Source: Ketogulonicigenium vulgare WSH-001 (GTDB lineage Bacteria > Pseudomonadota > Alphaproteobacteria > Rhodobacterales > Rhodobacteraceae). Taken from it: a stretch of DNA of 64,000 bases. The notes beneath the pieces were generated by a model. It worked only from the letters and a program-made list of their open reading frames with translations. It was not told the DNA's origin and searched no databases. Where the stretch lies: the NCBI RefSeq assembly GCF_000223375.1, contig NC_017384.1, forward strand, positions 248,001 to 312,000, written 5' to 3'. Position numbers and translations under genes: made by a program. Shown in pieces: positions 29,011-37,067 of the stretch; position 1 is the first letter of the stretch, and every line of letters begins with the position of its first letter.

Positions 29011-30375
29011 ATGATTCCAGCCGACAAGAAGAAGGCGGACGCCAATCCAACCAAAGCATTCTTTGTTCGCATGATTACCCGAGATATCACGCTGGAAGAC
29101 TGCATTTTCGATTTGGTAGACAATAGTATCGACGGGGCTTGGGAACTGGCGGGCGGCCATCCGTTAAGCCTCAATGATAAAACCGATCTCTCCGCCTATA
29201 AGATCAGCATCAAGATCGAGGAAGATCGCTTCGAAATCTCTGACAATTGCGGTGGCATCACATTGGACGATGCAGCCGACTATGCCTTTACTTTTGGGCG
29301 CAAGGACGATGCCGAGACCGAAAACTTTAGTATTGGCGTCTATGGTATCGGAATGAAACGAGCGGTTTTCAAGCTCGGCACAGCGATTGACATACGAAGC
29401 ACGTACGAGGTCGACGGCAATTCTGCATCCTTTCGCGTGCCGATAAACGTTGAGAATTGGCTGGCCTCTGGTGACGAAACCTGGGACTTCGACATCGAGG
29501 AAGCCGAACATTTGGACCAAAAAGGGGTTCAAATAACTGTCTCTGAGCTCACTGAGGCAGCTAAGAGGTCATTCGAAAGCCCACGATTCATCCGAAACTT
29601 GAGACGCGCGATAGCTCGAGACTATGCACTCCATTTGCACCGCGGGCTCGTAATCGAGGTTCAAGGTACGCCGATCTCTGGGTGGAAAATAGAGCTTCGA
29701 CAAGGTGGCGACTTCAGCCCGATGCGGGCTCAGTTCGAAGAAGTGATGGACGGGGAGAAGGTTTTCGTCGAAATTTTGGCCGGTATGGCTGCTCCACCGC
29801 CGAACGATAGCGAGCCCAGCGATGACTTCGATGAAGGACAAAACACATCCGGGTGGTATGTAATCTGTAATGGACGGATCGTCCTCGCCGCCGACAAGAC
29901 CACTTTGACAGGTTGGGGAACCGAGGGCTGGCCTCAATGGCACCCACAGTATACGGGGTTCATGGGGATCATAATCTTTTCATCTCGACGCGCTGATCTC
30001 CTGCCTTTGACGACTACAAAGCGCAGCGTCGACGAGACCTCGGCCATCTACAGGCAGTTTCGCTCAAAGATGCGCGAGACAACAAAGGAATGGATTGCCT
30101 ACACAAATACACGAAAGCAGATTCGGGAAGAAGCAATTCAGCGAGAAGAAGTCGCCAAAGCCGTACCCATATTCGAAGTTGCCATCCGGCAGGAAGTAGA
30201 GCTTCCAAAGATCGCACAGAAACCGAAGATCCCAGAAGCAAATGTGCTGTACACCGTCCCGAGGTCGCGACTGAGAAATCTCGCTTCGGCTTTTGGTAAT
30301 ATAAATATGGCCTACAAAGATGTCGGCCTGCGGTCGTTCGAGTATGCCTTCAAAGATCTTGTGGGTGACGAGTGA
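29011..30375 (+). CDS. GHKL ATPase (HATPase_c_3, MORC-like), second cluster
   Basis: This is a 454-residue protein starting at ATG 29011 behind AGGGAG. The N-terminal GHKL domain has IFDLVDNSIDGAW (N-box), ISDNCGGI and GVYGIGMKRAVFKLG (lid). A central part with GWYVICNGRIVLAADK follows, then a Glu/Arg-rich helix near 355-390. It differs clearly from the ATPase at 9121, so it is not a recent duplicate. The region is AT-richer than its flanks. It overlaps the next gene by one base (TGATG), so the two probably act as a pair. An ATP-driven clamp or sensor role is likely from the family; its target is unknown. Confidence 0.82.
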   Translation: MIPADKKKADANPTKAFFVRMITRDITLEDCIFDLVDNSIDGAWELAGGHPLSLNDKTDLSAYKISIKIEEDRFEISDNCGGITLDDAADYAFTFGRKDDAETENFSIGVYGIGMKRAVFKLGTAIDIRSTYEVDGNSASFRVPINVENWLASGDETWDFDIEEAEHLDQKGVQITVSELTEAAKRSFESPRFIRNLRRAIARDYALHLHRGLVIEVQGTPISGWKIELRQGGDFSPMRAQFEEVMDGEKVFVEILAGMAAPPPNDSEPSDDFDEGQNTSGWYVICNGRIVLAADKTTLTGWGTEGWPQWHPQYTGFMGIIIFSSRRADLLPLTTTKRSVDETSAIYRQFRSKMRETTKEWIAYTNTRKQIREEAIQREEVAKAVPIFEVAIRQEVELPKIAQKPKIPEANVLYTVPRSRLRNLASAFGNINMAYKDVGLRSFEYAFKDLVGDE

Positions 30376-31319
30376 TGGCTTCTTTTGACTCGATCAACTA
30401 CAGCATTCGCCCGAGCAAAAGTGTCCAGAGAGGGTTGGTTTTTGAGGGTTTGCGCCGAATCGCCAATGAAATTGATGTCGGAAACGCTGTATATGTTGGT
30501 TTCGGTTCAATTTGGTTTACCGACTTTGTTCAGGCCCACAAGATTCTAAATATCGACGACATGGTTTCCATCGAGGCAAACGATGTCGGGTTTCGGCGCG
30601 CGACCTTCAACAGAGTATATCGAACGATCACCGTTGTAGAGGGTCGCGCAAAGGAACGGCTGCCCGATGTCCTTGAAATCGATGGGTATAGTGCTCGCCC
30701 TTGGGTCATATGGCTGGACTACGACAGTGCGCTAGACGAGGAGATCGTCGAGGACATGCAGTGGGTGGTGACGAATGCACCGCCCAATAGTGTCGTCCTT
30801 TTCACTTTCAGTGCGACCCAAAACGCATATGGCAAGCCAGTAAACAGACCCGAGCGGATCCGAGCGCTTCTGGGTGATGTAGTTCCTGATGAGCTTTCAA
30901 GGGATGAGTGCGAGAAGGAAACGCTCCCAACGACCCTTGCACGCCTGGTTTCAGATTTCTTGAAGTCGGAGGTCGCCGATGCAGCGCGGCCTGGAGGGTT
31001 CATCGAAGCCTTTAGGCTGCCGTATCTGGACAGTGTGGCAATGGTGACTGTGGGCGGAGTTCTTCCTGCAAAGGGAGCCGCCGCCGCTGCACGGGCATTG
31101 GTTGCAGACAATGCTTGGCGTGGCATTGTCGGGGAAATCATTGAAGCTCCTCCAATGACCCTTCGAGAAATCGCTACGCTGCAGGCGGAGCTGCCGACCG
31201 TCGCGGAGTTGACCCGGGCCCGCATCCAGGAACTTGGGTTCGACCTGCACGAGCGTCAAATCCGGTCCTTTCAGCAGTACTACAAATATCTGCCGAGTTT
31301 CGCGGAGATCGTTGCCTAG
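30375..31319 (+). CDS. Putative O-methyltransferase-like partner of the GHKL ATPase
   Basis: This is a 314-residue protein. The pattern YVGFGSIWFTDFVQAHKIL, then MVSIEANDVGFRRA, VVEGRAKERL and WVIWLDYDSAL (given as short pieces) follows the beta-strand order of a SAM-dependent Rossmann fold. GFGS stands in the SAM loop position and the acidic SIEAN at the end of strand two. I recall a family of putative O-methyltransferases with this opening that pairs with GHKL ATPases. The C-terminal 80 residues are helical. It is translationally coupled to the ATPase. Methyl transfer is inferred, and the substrate is unknown. Confidence 0.6.
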   Translation: MASFDSINYSIRPSKSVQRGLVFEGLRRIANEIDVGNAVYVGFGSIWFTDFVQAHKILNIDDMVSIEANDVGFRRATFNRVYRTITVVEGRAKERLPDVLEIDGYSARPWVIWLDYDSALDEEIVEDMQWVVTNAPPNSVVLFTFSATQNAYGKPVNRPERIRALLGDVVPDELSRDECEKETLPTTLARLVSDFLKSEVADAARPGGFIEAFRLPYLDSVAMVTVGGVLPAKGAAAAARALVADNAWRGIVGEIIEAPPMTLREIATLQAELPTVAELTRARIQELGFDLHERQIRSFQQYYKYLPSFAEIVA

Positions 31320-31391
31320 GCTCGATGCGATGGATTCAACCCAGAACAGGAGCAGCGGTCCGTTCCTCTCGAACCCAAAGAGAAGACCCTC

Positions 31392-31799
31392 ATGGCCGAC
31401 CACGTAACGGCGGAGCGCCGCTCGTACATAATGTCGAAGGTCGGCCAGAAGGACACGAAGCCTGAGCTTGCCCTGCGTCGCGCACTACACGGGCTCGGAT
31501 ATCGCTTCAGGCTCCATCGTCGCGATCTGCCGGGCAGTCCGGACATCGTGTTCCCGTCGCGGAGAAAGGTCGTGTTCGTGCACGGTTGCTTCTGGCATGG
31601 TCATGGCTGCAGATGGGGTCGACAACCCAAGTCCAGGCCGGAATACTGGCTGCCGAAGATTGAAACAAACAGAGAACGTGATAAGAGAGTCTTAACCGAG
31701 CTGCGAGACGCTGGATGGGAACCACAGGTCGTTTGGCAGTGCGAGTTGAGGGACATCGAAGGAGCCGTCGACCGGGTCGAAGCCTTCCTGAGAAGCTAG
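31392..31799 (+). CDS. vsr: Very short patch repair (Vsr) endonuclease, second copy
   Basis: This is a 135-residue protein with the full Vsr pattern: RSYIMSKVGQKDTKPELALRR (given in short form as IMSKVGQKDTKPE), GSPDIVFPSRR with the catalytic Asp, FVHGCFWHGHGCRWG and RPEYWLPKIETNRERD. The length is normal. GAGAAG precedes the ATG. It lies 61 bases before the second C5-methyltransferase, on the same strand, and would repair deamination at that enzyme's sites. It differs from the copy at 19024 and probably arrived with its own methyltransferase. Confidence 0.92.
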   Translation: MADHVTAERRSYIMSKVGQKDTKPELALRRALHGLGYRFRLHRRDLPGSPDIVFPSRRKVVFVHGCFWHGHGCRWGRQPKSRPEYWLPKIETNRERDKRVLTELRDAGWEPQVVWQCELRDIEGAVDRVEAFLRS

Positions 31800-31860
31800 G
31801 TTTCGCTGGTCAAGCGAGCGGCACACCGATATGTTGGGCGAAAACGTTGGAGGCGGCGGC

Positions 31861-33174
31861 ATGGCAAGACCGATTGGAATCGATTTGTTCTCGGGCGCGG
31901 GCGGTATGAGCCTCGGCTTCGAGCAGGCCGGTTTCGATGTCGTTGCCGCCGTCGAGATCGATCCCGTTCACGCGGCGGTCCACAAGTTCAATTTCCCGGA
32001 CTGCGCGGTCATCCCCCGATCAGTGACGGACGTCTCCGGAGAAGATATCCGCGCCGAGGCCGGGATTGGCGATCAGACGGTCGATGTCGTGTTCGGCGGA
32101 GCTCCATGTCAGGGGTTCTCATTGATCGGACAGCGCGCGCTCGACGACCCGCGAAACGCTCTGGTAAAGGATTTCGTACGCTTGGTTCGCGAACTGGAGC
32201 CGAACTACTTCGTGTTCGAGAACGTGAAAGGGTTAACTGTCGGCAAGCATCGAAAGTTCCTTTTCGAACTGATCGAGGAATTCGAAGAAATCGGCTATCC
32301 CGTCCAACGTGACTGGCGGGTTCTGAACGCGGCTGACTATGGCGTGCCGCAGGATCGTCAGCGCTTGATTTTGATGGGTGCAAAGAAGGGCCGCTCTCTT
32401 CCGGACTACCCCAAAGCGATCGCAGAACGCCCGACCTGTCAGGACGCTCTTGCCGATCTTCCAAACGCAGAGGAGTTCGAGCGCCTTCGAAATTCCGACT
32501 CCATCAAGACAGCGGCCTTCGGAAAGCCCAGCGTCTACGCCGAGCCGCTACGGGGCCTTGGCAACGACGCATGGGCGTATGGCCACCCTCGGAATTGGGA
32601 TCCGAAGAAACTGACCTCCAGCGCACGTACCGAACACACCGAGATTTCCCGTCGTCGCTTTCGCGAAACGGAACAGGGTCGCGTGGAACCGATCTCGCGT
32701 TTGTTCAAGCTGCCGGCCGACGGCGTTTCGAATACGCTGAGAGCGGGGACGGATTCTGCTCGTGGCGCGTTCACTAGTCCGAGACCGATTCACTATGCGT
32801 TCGACCGGTGCGTAACTGTGCGCGAAATGGCGCGCCTCCACGGCTTTCCAGACTGGTTTCGCTTCAACGTCACCAAATGGCATGGCGCTCGCCAGATCGG
32901 AAACTCAGTGCCGCCTCCGCTGGCGCGTGCGGTGGCCAGCGTCGTTATCGCTGCGCTGGGGGTCCGCCCCACGCGACCGACCGAGACTGTGGATCTCGGC
33001 GACGAAAAGCTCCTGAGTATGGGGAACACCGAAGCCGCTTCGTATTTCGATATCCAGAACCCTATCGGACGCCGCGACAAGAAGAGCGGTGCGCGAAAGC
33101 GGAAACAGGAAGAGATCGAGGCTTCATATGCCCTTCACAGGGGGACGCAACTCGTAGATGGCGTCGCTAGCTAG
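31861..33174 (+). CDS. dcm: DNA (cytosine-5-)-methyltransferase, second copy
   Basis: This is a 437-residue protein starting at ATG 31861 behind GGAGG; an in-frame ATG at 31831 lacks such a site. Motif I is DLFSGAGGMSLGFEQAG, motif IV is GGAPCQGFSLIG with the catalytic Cys, and motif VI is FENVKGL. Motif VIII is PQDRQRLILMG, motif IX is RCVTVREMARLHGFP and motif X is GNSVPPPLARAVA. The tail after 375 is basic (KKSGARKRKQEE). The end overlaps the convergent nuclease gene by 51 bases. With vsr upstream and a nuclease downstream it forms a type II-like restriction-modification unit. The recognition site is not readable. Confidence 0.92.
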   Translation: MARPIGIDLFSGAGGMSLGFEQAGFDVVAAVEIDPVHAAVHKFNFPDCAVIPRSVTDVSGEDIRAEAGIGDQTVDVVFGGAPCQGFSLIGQRALDDPRNALVKDFVRLVRELEPNYFVFENVKGLTVGKHRKFLFELIEEFEEIGYPVQRDWRVLNAADYGVPQDRQRLILMGAKKGRSLPDYPKAIAERPTCQDALADLPNAEEFERLRNSDSIKTAAFGKPSVYAEPLRGLGNDAWAYGHPRNWDPKKLTSSARTEHTEISRRRFRETEQGRVEPISRLFKLPADGVSNTLRAGTDSARGAFTSPRPIHYAFDRCVTVREMARLHGFPDWFRFNVTKWHGARQIGNSVPPPLARAVASVVIAALGVRPTRPTETVDLGDEKLLSMGNTEAASYFDIQNPIGRRDKKSGARKRKQEEIEASYALHRGTQLVDGVAS

Positions 33175-33966
33175 GGTCAATTCCTCCAGCGCCGACGCTT
33201 CCAACCGCGTCACTGCAGTGAACTCGGTCAGGTAGAACCCGACGCCTTTGATCGTCCGCAAACCGATGGGAACGACCGTGTCCACCTCCGCTTCCGCGAA
33301 GGCGGCACGGACTTGGTTGATGATCTGGCTCTGAATAAGCGGGTCCTTGGCCTGCTTCGCTTCACAGGTGACTAAAACGGATTCTGGGCGTTGCGGATCG
33401 CCGGTCTTGCCAAGAAAGAGGGCGTCGATCTCGGTCGAGCGCAGCTTGATCCCCATTTGAAGATGGGCCAGTTCGAGCAGTGGAAACGCGGCTGCCACCG
33501 CGAAATGGGTCTCGACGACGCGCAGGTTGATCGCAGTTTGAACCAACCAGGTCTCGTCGGAACGCCCCAGCGACTTGGTAACGAGCGGAATACTGATCGA
33601 CTGGACCGGATATCGCGGCGCATCTTCGCGAACTCCGAACGCATCGGGGAACGGCTCTGTCTGTCTTGGTCGATAAGGTATGAACTCGAAACACTCTCCG
33701 TCGCCGGTCCGCTGGACCGCCGCGAAGCGTTTGGCCGCGACCGAAACCGGCCAGTTGCTGGAGGCATTGGCGCCGCGCAGCAGATCTTTCATGAAGTTCG
33801 CAGGATTGCGGTCGCTGAGCGTCGAGCCGTAAAGATCGTTGCACTCGCGAATGGCCTCCGCGACATCGTCCAAGCTCATGAGGCTCTTGTCCAGAGCGCC
33901 CGTCGAAGCGTTCCAGTACTTGTCAAACAGATGCTCGACGACTTTCGTTTTCTGTGATCGTGCCAA
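33124..33966 (-). CDS. Probable PD-(D/E)XK restriction endonuclease
   Basis: This is a 280-residue protein with no close family that I recognise. A likely PD-(D/E)XK core lies near residues 178-205: STEIDALFLGK, then VLVTCEAKQAKDP, where Asp and Glu-Ala-Lys fit the catalytic triad. A beta strand follows (TVVPIGLRTI). The N-terminal half (NPANFMKDLLRG, SSNWPVSVAAKRF) may recognise DNA. Its position, tail to tail with a C5-methyltransferase with a 51-base overlap, is typical of type II restriction pairs. The function is inferred from motif and context. Expression from the opposite strand would allow the methylase to act first. Confidence 0.65.
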   Translation of the reverse strand: MARSQKTKVVEHLFDKYWNASTGALDKSLMSLDDVAEAIRECNDLYGSTLSDRNPANFMKDLLRGANASSNWPVSVAAKRFAAVQRTGDGECFEFIPYRPRQTEPFPDAFGVREDAPRYPVQSISIPLVTKSLGRSDETWLVQTAINLRVVETHFAVAAAFPLLELAHLQMGIKLRSTEIDALFLGKTGDPQRPESVLVTCEAKQAKDPLIQSQIINQVRAAFAEAEVDTVVPIGLRTIKGVGFYLTEFTAVTRLEASALEELTLASDAIYELRPPVKGI

Positions 33967-34081
33967 CCTGCGCGCCTTCCGATTAACCAGAAAGATAATC
34001 GCCCGAAGCGGGTGCGACGTTCAATCCCTTTTGAATAGAGCGGGTTGCATACCTTCGAGCTCGCCGAAACGAGTTGAGTAT

Positions 34082-34456
34082 TCAGCTTCGCGGCCGTCTT
34101 ACGAACTCGACAAAGGCCTTGTCCAAATGCGGCTCGTCCCATCGTTCGGCGACCGCCAGCCAGCGGTCGAGGTGGTCGCGGAACCCCGAATCGTCAGCCT
34201 TGAGATGAAAGGTGTAGAGCCGGTCGACGATCTGCTGCATCAGGTTTCGCATTTGGTCGTCGTCGAGATGGGACGCGCCAGACCATGGAATCTGGCGGCC
34301 GTCGGCATCGATGATGAACACGTCAGAATAGTCGCCCGTGTGAGTGACCGGGACAGTCCCAGCGTGCAATTCCTCGATCCCCGTGTTGCGCACACAGATA
34401 ATCGCCATCAGTTTCGCCAGCCGGGCGGCGATGCGCTCCTCGTCGGCCGGCTTCAT
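34082..34456 (-). CDS. Hypothetical protein, second of a coupled pair
   Basis: This is a 124-residue protein whose start overlaps the stop of the gene at 34453-34719 (ATGA). The N-terminus is charged and helical (ADEERIAARLAKLMAIICVRNTG in part). Then come GTVPVTHTGDYSDVFIIDADG and IPWSGASHLDDDQMRNLMQ. I recognise the pair with DUF6429 from alphaproteobacterial accessory regions. No function is known and no membrane segment is seen. Confidence 0.65.
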   Translation of the reverse strand: MKPADEERIAARLAKLMAIICVRNTGIEELHAGTVPVTHTGDYSDVFIIDADGRQIPWSGASHLDDDQMRNLMQQIVDRLYTFHLKADDSGFRDHLDRWLAVAERWDEPHLDKAFVEFVRRPRS

Positions 34457-34719
34457 GGTTCGGACCTCTTTGGATCGATCGACAGCGGCCTCACGAACAA
34501 CTCTACGAGAGCCGCTTCGGCTCGGGCCAGTCGATCTTCTGTCATGGCGAGCGATTTCGCCTTGCCGATGGGACCGTGGATCAGCCCCTTGGCGTGCGGC
34601 CGGTCGGTGATCGACCAGTCGATCCCTTTCCAGACGCGATTGCCGTCATGCAGCGTCAGGCTGAGGATCGCCAGCGCCGCGTCGTCGAGCTTGTCGGTGT
34701 CGAGGTCCGGTTCCGCCAT
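34453..34719 (-). CDS. DUF6429 family protein
   Basis: This is an 88-residue protein with the family pattern DKLDDAALAILSLTLHDG, then RVWKGIDWSITDRPHAKGLI and GPIGKAKSLAMTEDR. It is first of a two-gene unit, coupled to the gene behind it. The length is usual for the family. No function is established. It is the last gene of the accessory island before the tRNA, transcribed away from it. Confidence 0.7.
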   Translation of the reverse strand: MAEPDLDTDKLDDAALAILSLTLHDGNRVWKGIDWSITDRPHAKGLIHGPIGKAKSLAMTEDRLARAEAALVELFVRPLSIDPKRSEP

Positions 34720-35023
34720 TTATAGCCTCCCTCACCGACAGGATGCCGTCGTCGCCGGAAATTCTCAATGGCGGAAGGGAATTGCGAGGTTGCATGGGGA
34801 AAAGAACGGGTTGGATTTGTGTTCCTTTCCACAAACGCCACTGGCATCGAAGTGTTCAGATGGCGCGAGGAACTGTCCCTATACTTTCAACTGGTTACGG
34901 GCTCTACACCGAATGCGCGTAGTCGAGAGGTCCGGAGAATATGGGGCCTCAGAGAACGTGTCCGGCTGCTGTGGCGAGGACGCCAGTGCGAAGCCCCACA
35001 CGCATAACCCCCGAAAACAACGG
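34720..35023. other. Gene-free spacer at the right island edge
   Basis: No convincing gene here. A plus-strand frame of 79 codons (34768-35007) lacks a ribosome site and family resemblance. The island boundary probably lies within this stretch, because the tRNA terminator just to the right seems native. No clear repeat or promoter was seen. Confidence 0.5.
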
Positions 35024-35045
35024 AAAAATCCGGCCGCAGCCGGAT
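35024..35045 (-). terminator. Rho-independent terminator behind tRNA-Ser
   Basis: A 7-bp stem (35028-35034 with 35039-35045, ATCCGGC/GCCGGAT) has a 4-base loop and is followed by five T on the minus strand. It starts 27 bases after the tRNA 3' end. Outer arms AACAACGG and CCGTTGTT flank it. Confidence 0.75.
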
Positions 35046-35071
35046 CGGGAGAACCGTTGTTTAAGGGCAAA

Positions 35072-35161
35072 TGGCGGAGCAGGTGGGATTCGAACCCACG
35101 GGACCATCACTGGCCCGGCGGTTTTCAAGACCGCTGCCTTAGACCACTCGGCCACTGCTCC
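35072..35161 (-). tRNA. tRNA-Ser(TGA)
   Basis: On the minus strand GGAGCAG pairs with CTGCTCC as a 7-bp acceptor stem, followed by the discriminator G and an encoded CCA. The anticodon loop CTTGAAA gives anticodon TGA, reading UCA and UCG codons. The T arm carries GTTCGAATC. The extra-long variable arm, giving 90 bases in total, is typical of serine tRNAs. It borders the accessory island on its 3' side, a common integration spot. Confidence 0.97.
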
Positions 35162-35210
35162 GACGGCATGACTAGCGCCGGTCGCGGCCAAAGCCAAGGG
35201 TCAAACAGAT

Positions 35211-35244
35211 GAAATCTTTGGGTGACACTTGGGTCACCCAAAGA
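35211..35244 (-). terminator. Terminator of the polysaccharide operon
   Basis: A perfect 12-bp inverted repeat (35215-35226 with 35233-35244) with a 6-base loop starts right after the stop of the glycosyltransferase gene. It is followed on the minus strand by a short T-rich run (TTTCAT). It also insulates the tRNA gene. Confidence 0.75.
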
Positions 35245-37059
35245 CTATTCGTCGCGCGGCAGCGTCAGGGCAAATGCGGTTTTGTCGTGGTTCACGCGGA
35301 TCGTCAGCATCGATTCCAGCGTGAAATAGCCGCGCAGCAGCCGGAACGAGATATAGCTGGGCAGGCCAAGGATCGCGCGTGGCATACCGGCCAGTAGACA
35401 GGCCAGCATCGCGACCAGCGCCGATGCGCTGAGCATGACCGCGACCAGCGGTTGCCACATCATCAGCCCCAGCGGGCCGGATCCCAAGAAATACTCCAGA
35501 ATTCCGTATATAATCAGCGGGATCATCGCCGTCCGCCGGGCCGAGTTGAACAGCATATAGGGCAGGATCACCCGGCCACGCATCGTTGCGCGATGCCCCA
35601 AAATCATCTGCCGCCCGCGCGAGCTGATATGCAGAACCGAACGGAACCAGCGCAGACGCTGTTCGCGTAAGTGTTCAAGGCTGACCGGCACTTCAGAGAT
35701 ATAGCGAATGCGCGGATCGACCATGATATCATAGCCCAACTCGCCGATACGCATCGAAATATCGGTGTCCTCGCCGTTCATGCCGCTGACAAAGCCGCCC
35801 AGCTCGCGAATAACTTCAGTGCGATAGACGGCCAACATGCCGGGGACGCCGACGACGCTATGCACCCCTTGCAAGGCGATGGAATAGAAGCCGTGCTTGA
35901 CCAAGGTCTCGATTTGGCGCGCGGAATCAAAGGGGCCGGTGCCGGGAACAAGGGGCAGGCCGCCGACCACACCCATGCGCGGATTGGCAAACCACGACAA
36001 CGCGCGGGCGATCGAGCCGGGCAGGATCTGCGTATCAGCATCGACGCGCACAAGGTAATCGGTCTCGGTCAGGCGCAGGCCGGTGTTCAGGGCATGGGCC
36101 TTGCCGGGGGTGCCCTCGCGGATCACCTTGCCGATGATATGGGGGCTGGTGGCAAAACTCGCCTCGGCAATGGCGGCGGTCGCATCGCGCGAGTTGTTGT
36201 CGATCAAAAGGACGGTGACATTGCCGGCATAGCCCTCGGCGGCGCTGTCGAGGGCGCGGATCGTGCGGGCGATGATATATTCTTCGTTAAAAGCGGGGAC
36301 GATGATCGTCACATCGGGGGTAAAGCCGTCGCTGCGGATCATCCGCGCATGGCGCACCCGCGCAACGGCATAGAGCATCAAAAAGAACAGTGGCAGGACC
36401 AGAAAAACGCCCGGCCCAAGGCCGCCGATCAGCCCGCTTTGGCGCAGGGCGGCCAGCAGGGTATGGGCGTGCTGTTCGACCCAATGGGCCAGCAAGATTG
36501 CGATCAGCAGCAGCGCAACGCCCAGGCCCAAATCGCGGGCAAAGCCGGTGGCGCGCCGGCGCAGGGTGATCTCGCGCGGCAGTGTCGCGTGCAGCAGCAT
36601 CTTGCGCGCAAACCAGCCCCAAGCGATCAGACCGCTGATCACTTCGATCACATGCAGGGAAAACTGTAATCCGGTCAGCAGCATAATACCGCCCAGCACC
36701 AGATCGCCGCATAGATAGATCAGGATCAAACCGGGCAGAAAATCAACCAGCAGGCGGGTGCTGGTTTGCACGTCGCGCCCCCAGAACATGGCAAAGCTGA
36801 TCAGGAATGAAAGCGCATAGGCGCGAAAGCCGATCGCCTGCGTGCCGGTATAGCCGACATCCAGCACGTAATCGCCCGTCGGGAAATAGGCGTGCAGCCC
36901 GCCGTGGTTCAGGGAATAGACCTGCACTGCCGCCAGCAGGGTAAAGACGGCCAGCATCTTTGGCGCCTGCCACACCGAGACCGGTGCGGCAAAGCTGCCG
37001 GGCGCGCTATCCACCGATGCGAAGACGGCGGGAGCGCTTTGGCCAATCGTGACTGCCAT
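35245..37059 (-). CDS. Membrane family 2 glycosyltransferase (polysaccharide synthase)
   Basis: This is a 604-residue inner-membrane protein. About six membrane segments lie in the first 235 residues. A GT2 catalytic domain (about 245-480) then shows VTIIVPAFNEE, LLIDNNSRD, RVDADTQ (the DXD metal site), MNGEDTDISMR and the processive-type EQRLRW motif. Three or so C-terminal segments follow. This matches cellulose/hyaluronan-synthase-like enzymes that polymerise and export a glycan. It is the last gene of an operon with a BcsB-like protein and a sugar-nucleotide epimerase, and it ends at a terminator. ATG 37059 has AGGATAG upstream. The polymer made is unknown. Confidence 0.85.
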   Translation of the reverse strand: MAVTIGQSAPAVFASVDSAPGSFAAPVSVWQAPKMLAVFTLLAAVQVYSLNHGGLHAYFPTGDYVLDVGYTGTQAIGFRAYALSFLISFAMFWGRDVQTSTRLLVDFLPGLILIYLCGDLVLGGIMLLTGLQFSLHVIEVISGLIAWGWFARKMLLHATLPREITLRRRATGFARDLGLGVALLLIAILLAHWVEQHAHTLLAALRQSGLIGGLGPGVFLVLPLFFLMLYAVARVRHARMIRSDGFTPDVTIIVPAFNEEYIIARTIRALDSAAEGYAGNVTVLLIDNNSRDATAAIAEASFATSPHIIGKVIREGTPGKAHALNTGLRLTETDYLVRVDADTQILPGSIARALSWFANPRMGVVGGLPLVPGTGPFDSARQIETLVKHGFYSIALQGVHSVVGVPGMLAVYRTEVIRELGGFVSGMNGEDTDISMRIGELGYDIMVDPRIRYISEVPVSLEHLREQRLRWFRSVLHISSRGRQMILGHRATMRGRVILPYMLFNSARRTAMIPLIIYGILEYFLGSGPLGLMMWQPLVAVMLSASALVAMLACLLAGMPRAILGLPSYISFRLLRGYFTLESMLTIRVNHDKTAFALTLPRDE

Positions 37060-37067
37060 GGTCTATC

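Noticed and set aside
34768..35007. 79-codon plus-strand frame before the tRNA
   Set aside because: No ribosome site, no family and it lies in the likely boundary spacer.
36287..36712. Second glycosyltransferase fragment in another frame
   Set aside because: Shadow of the GT2 gene; the motifs are in the main frame only.
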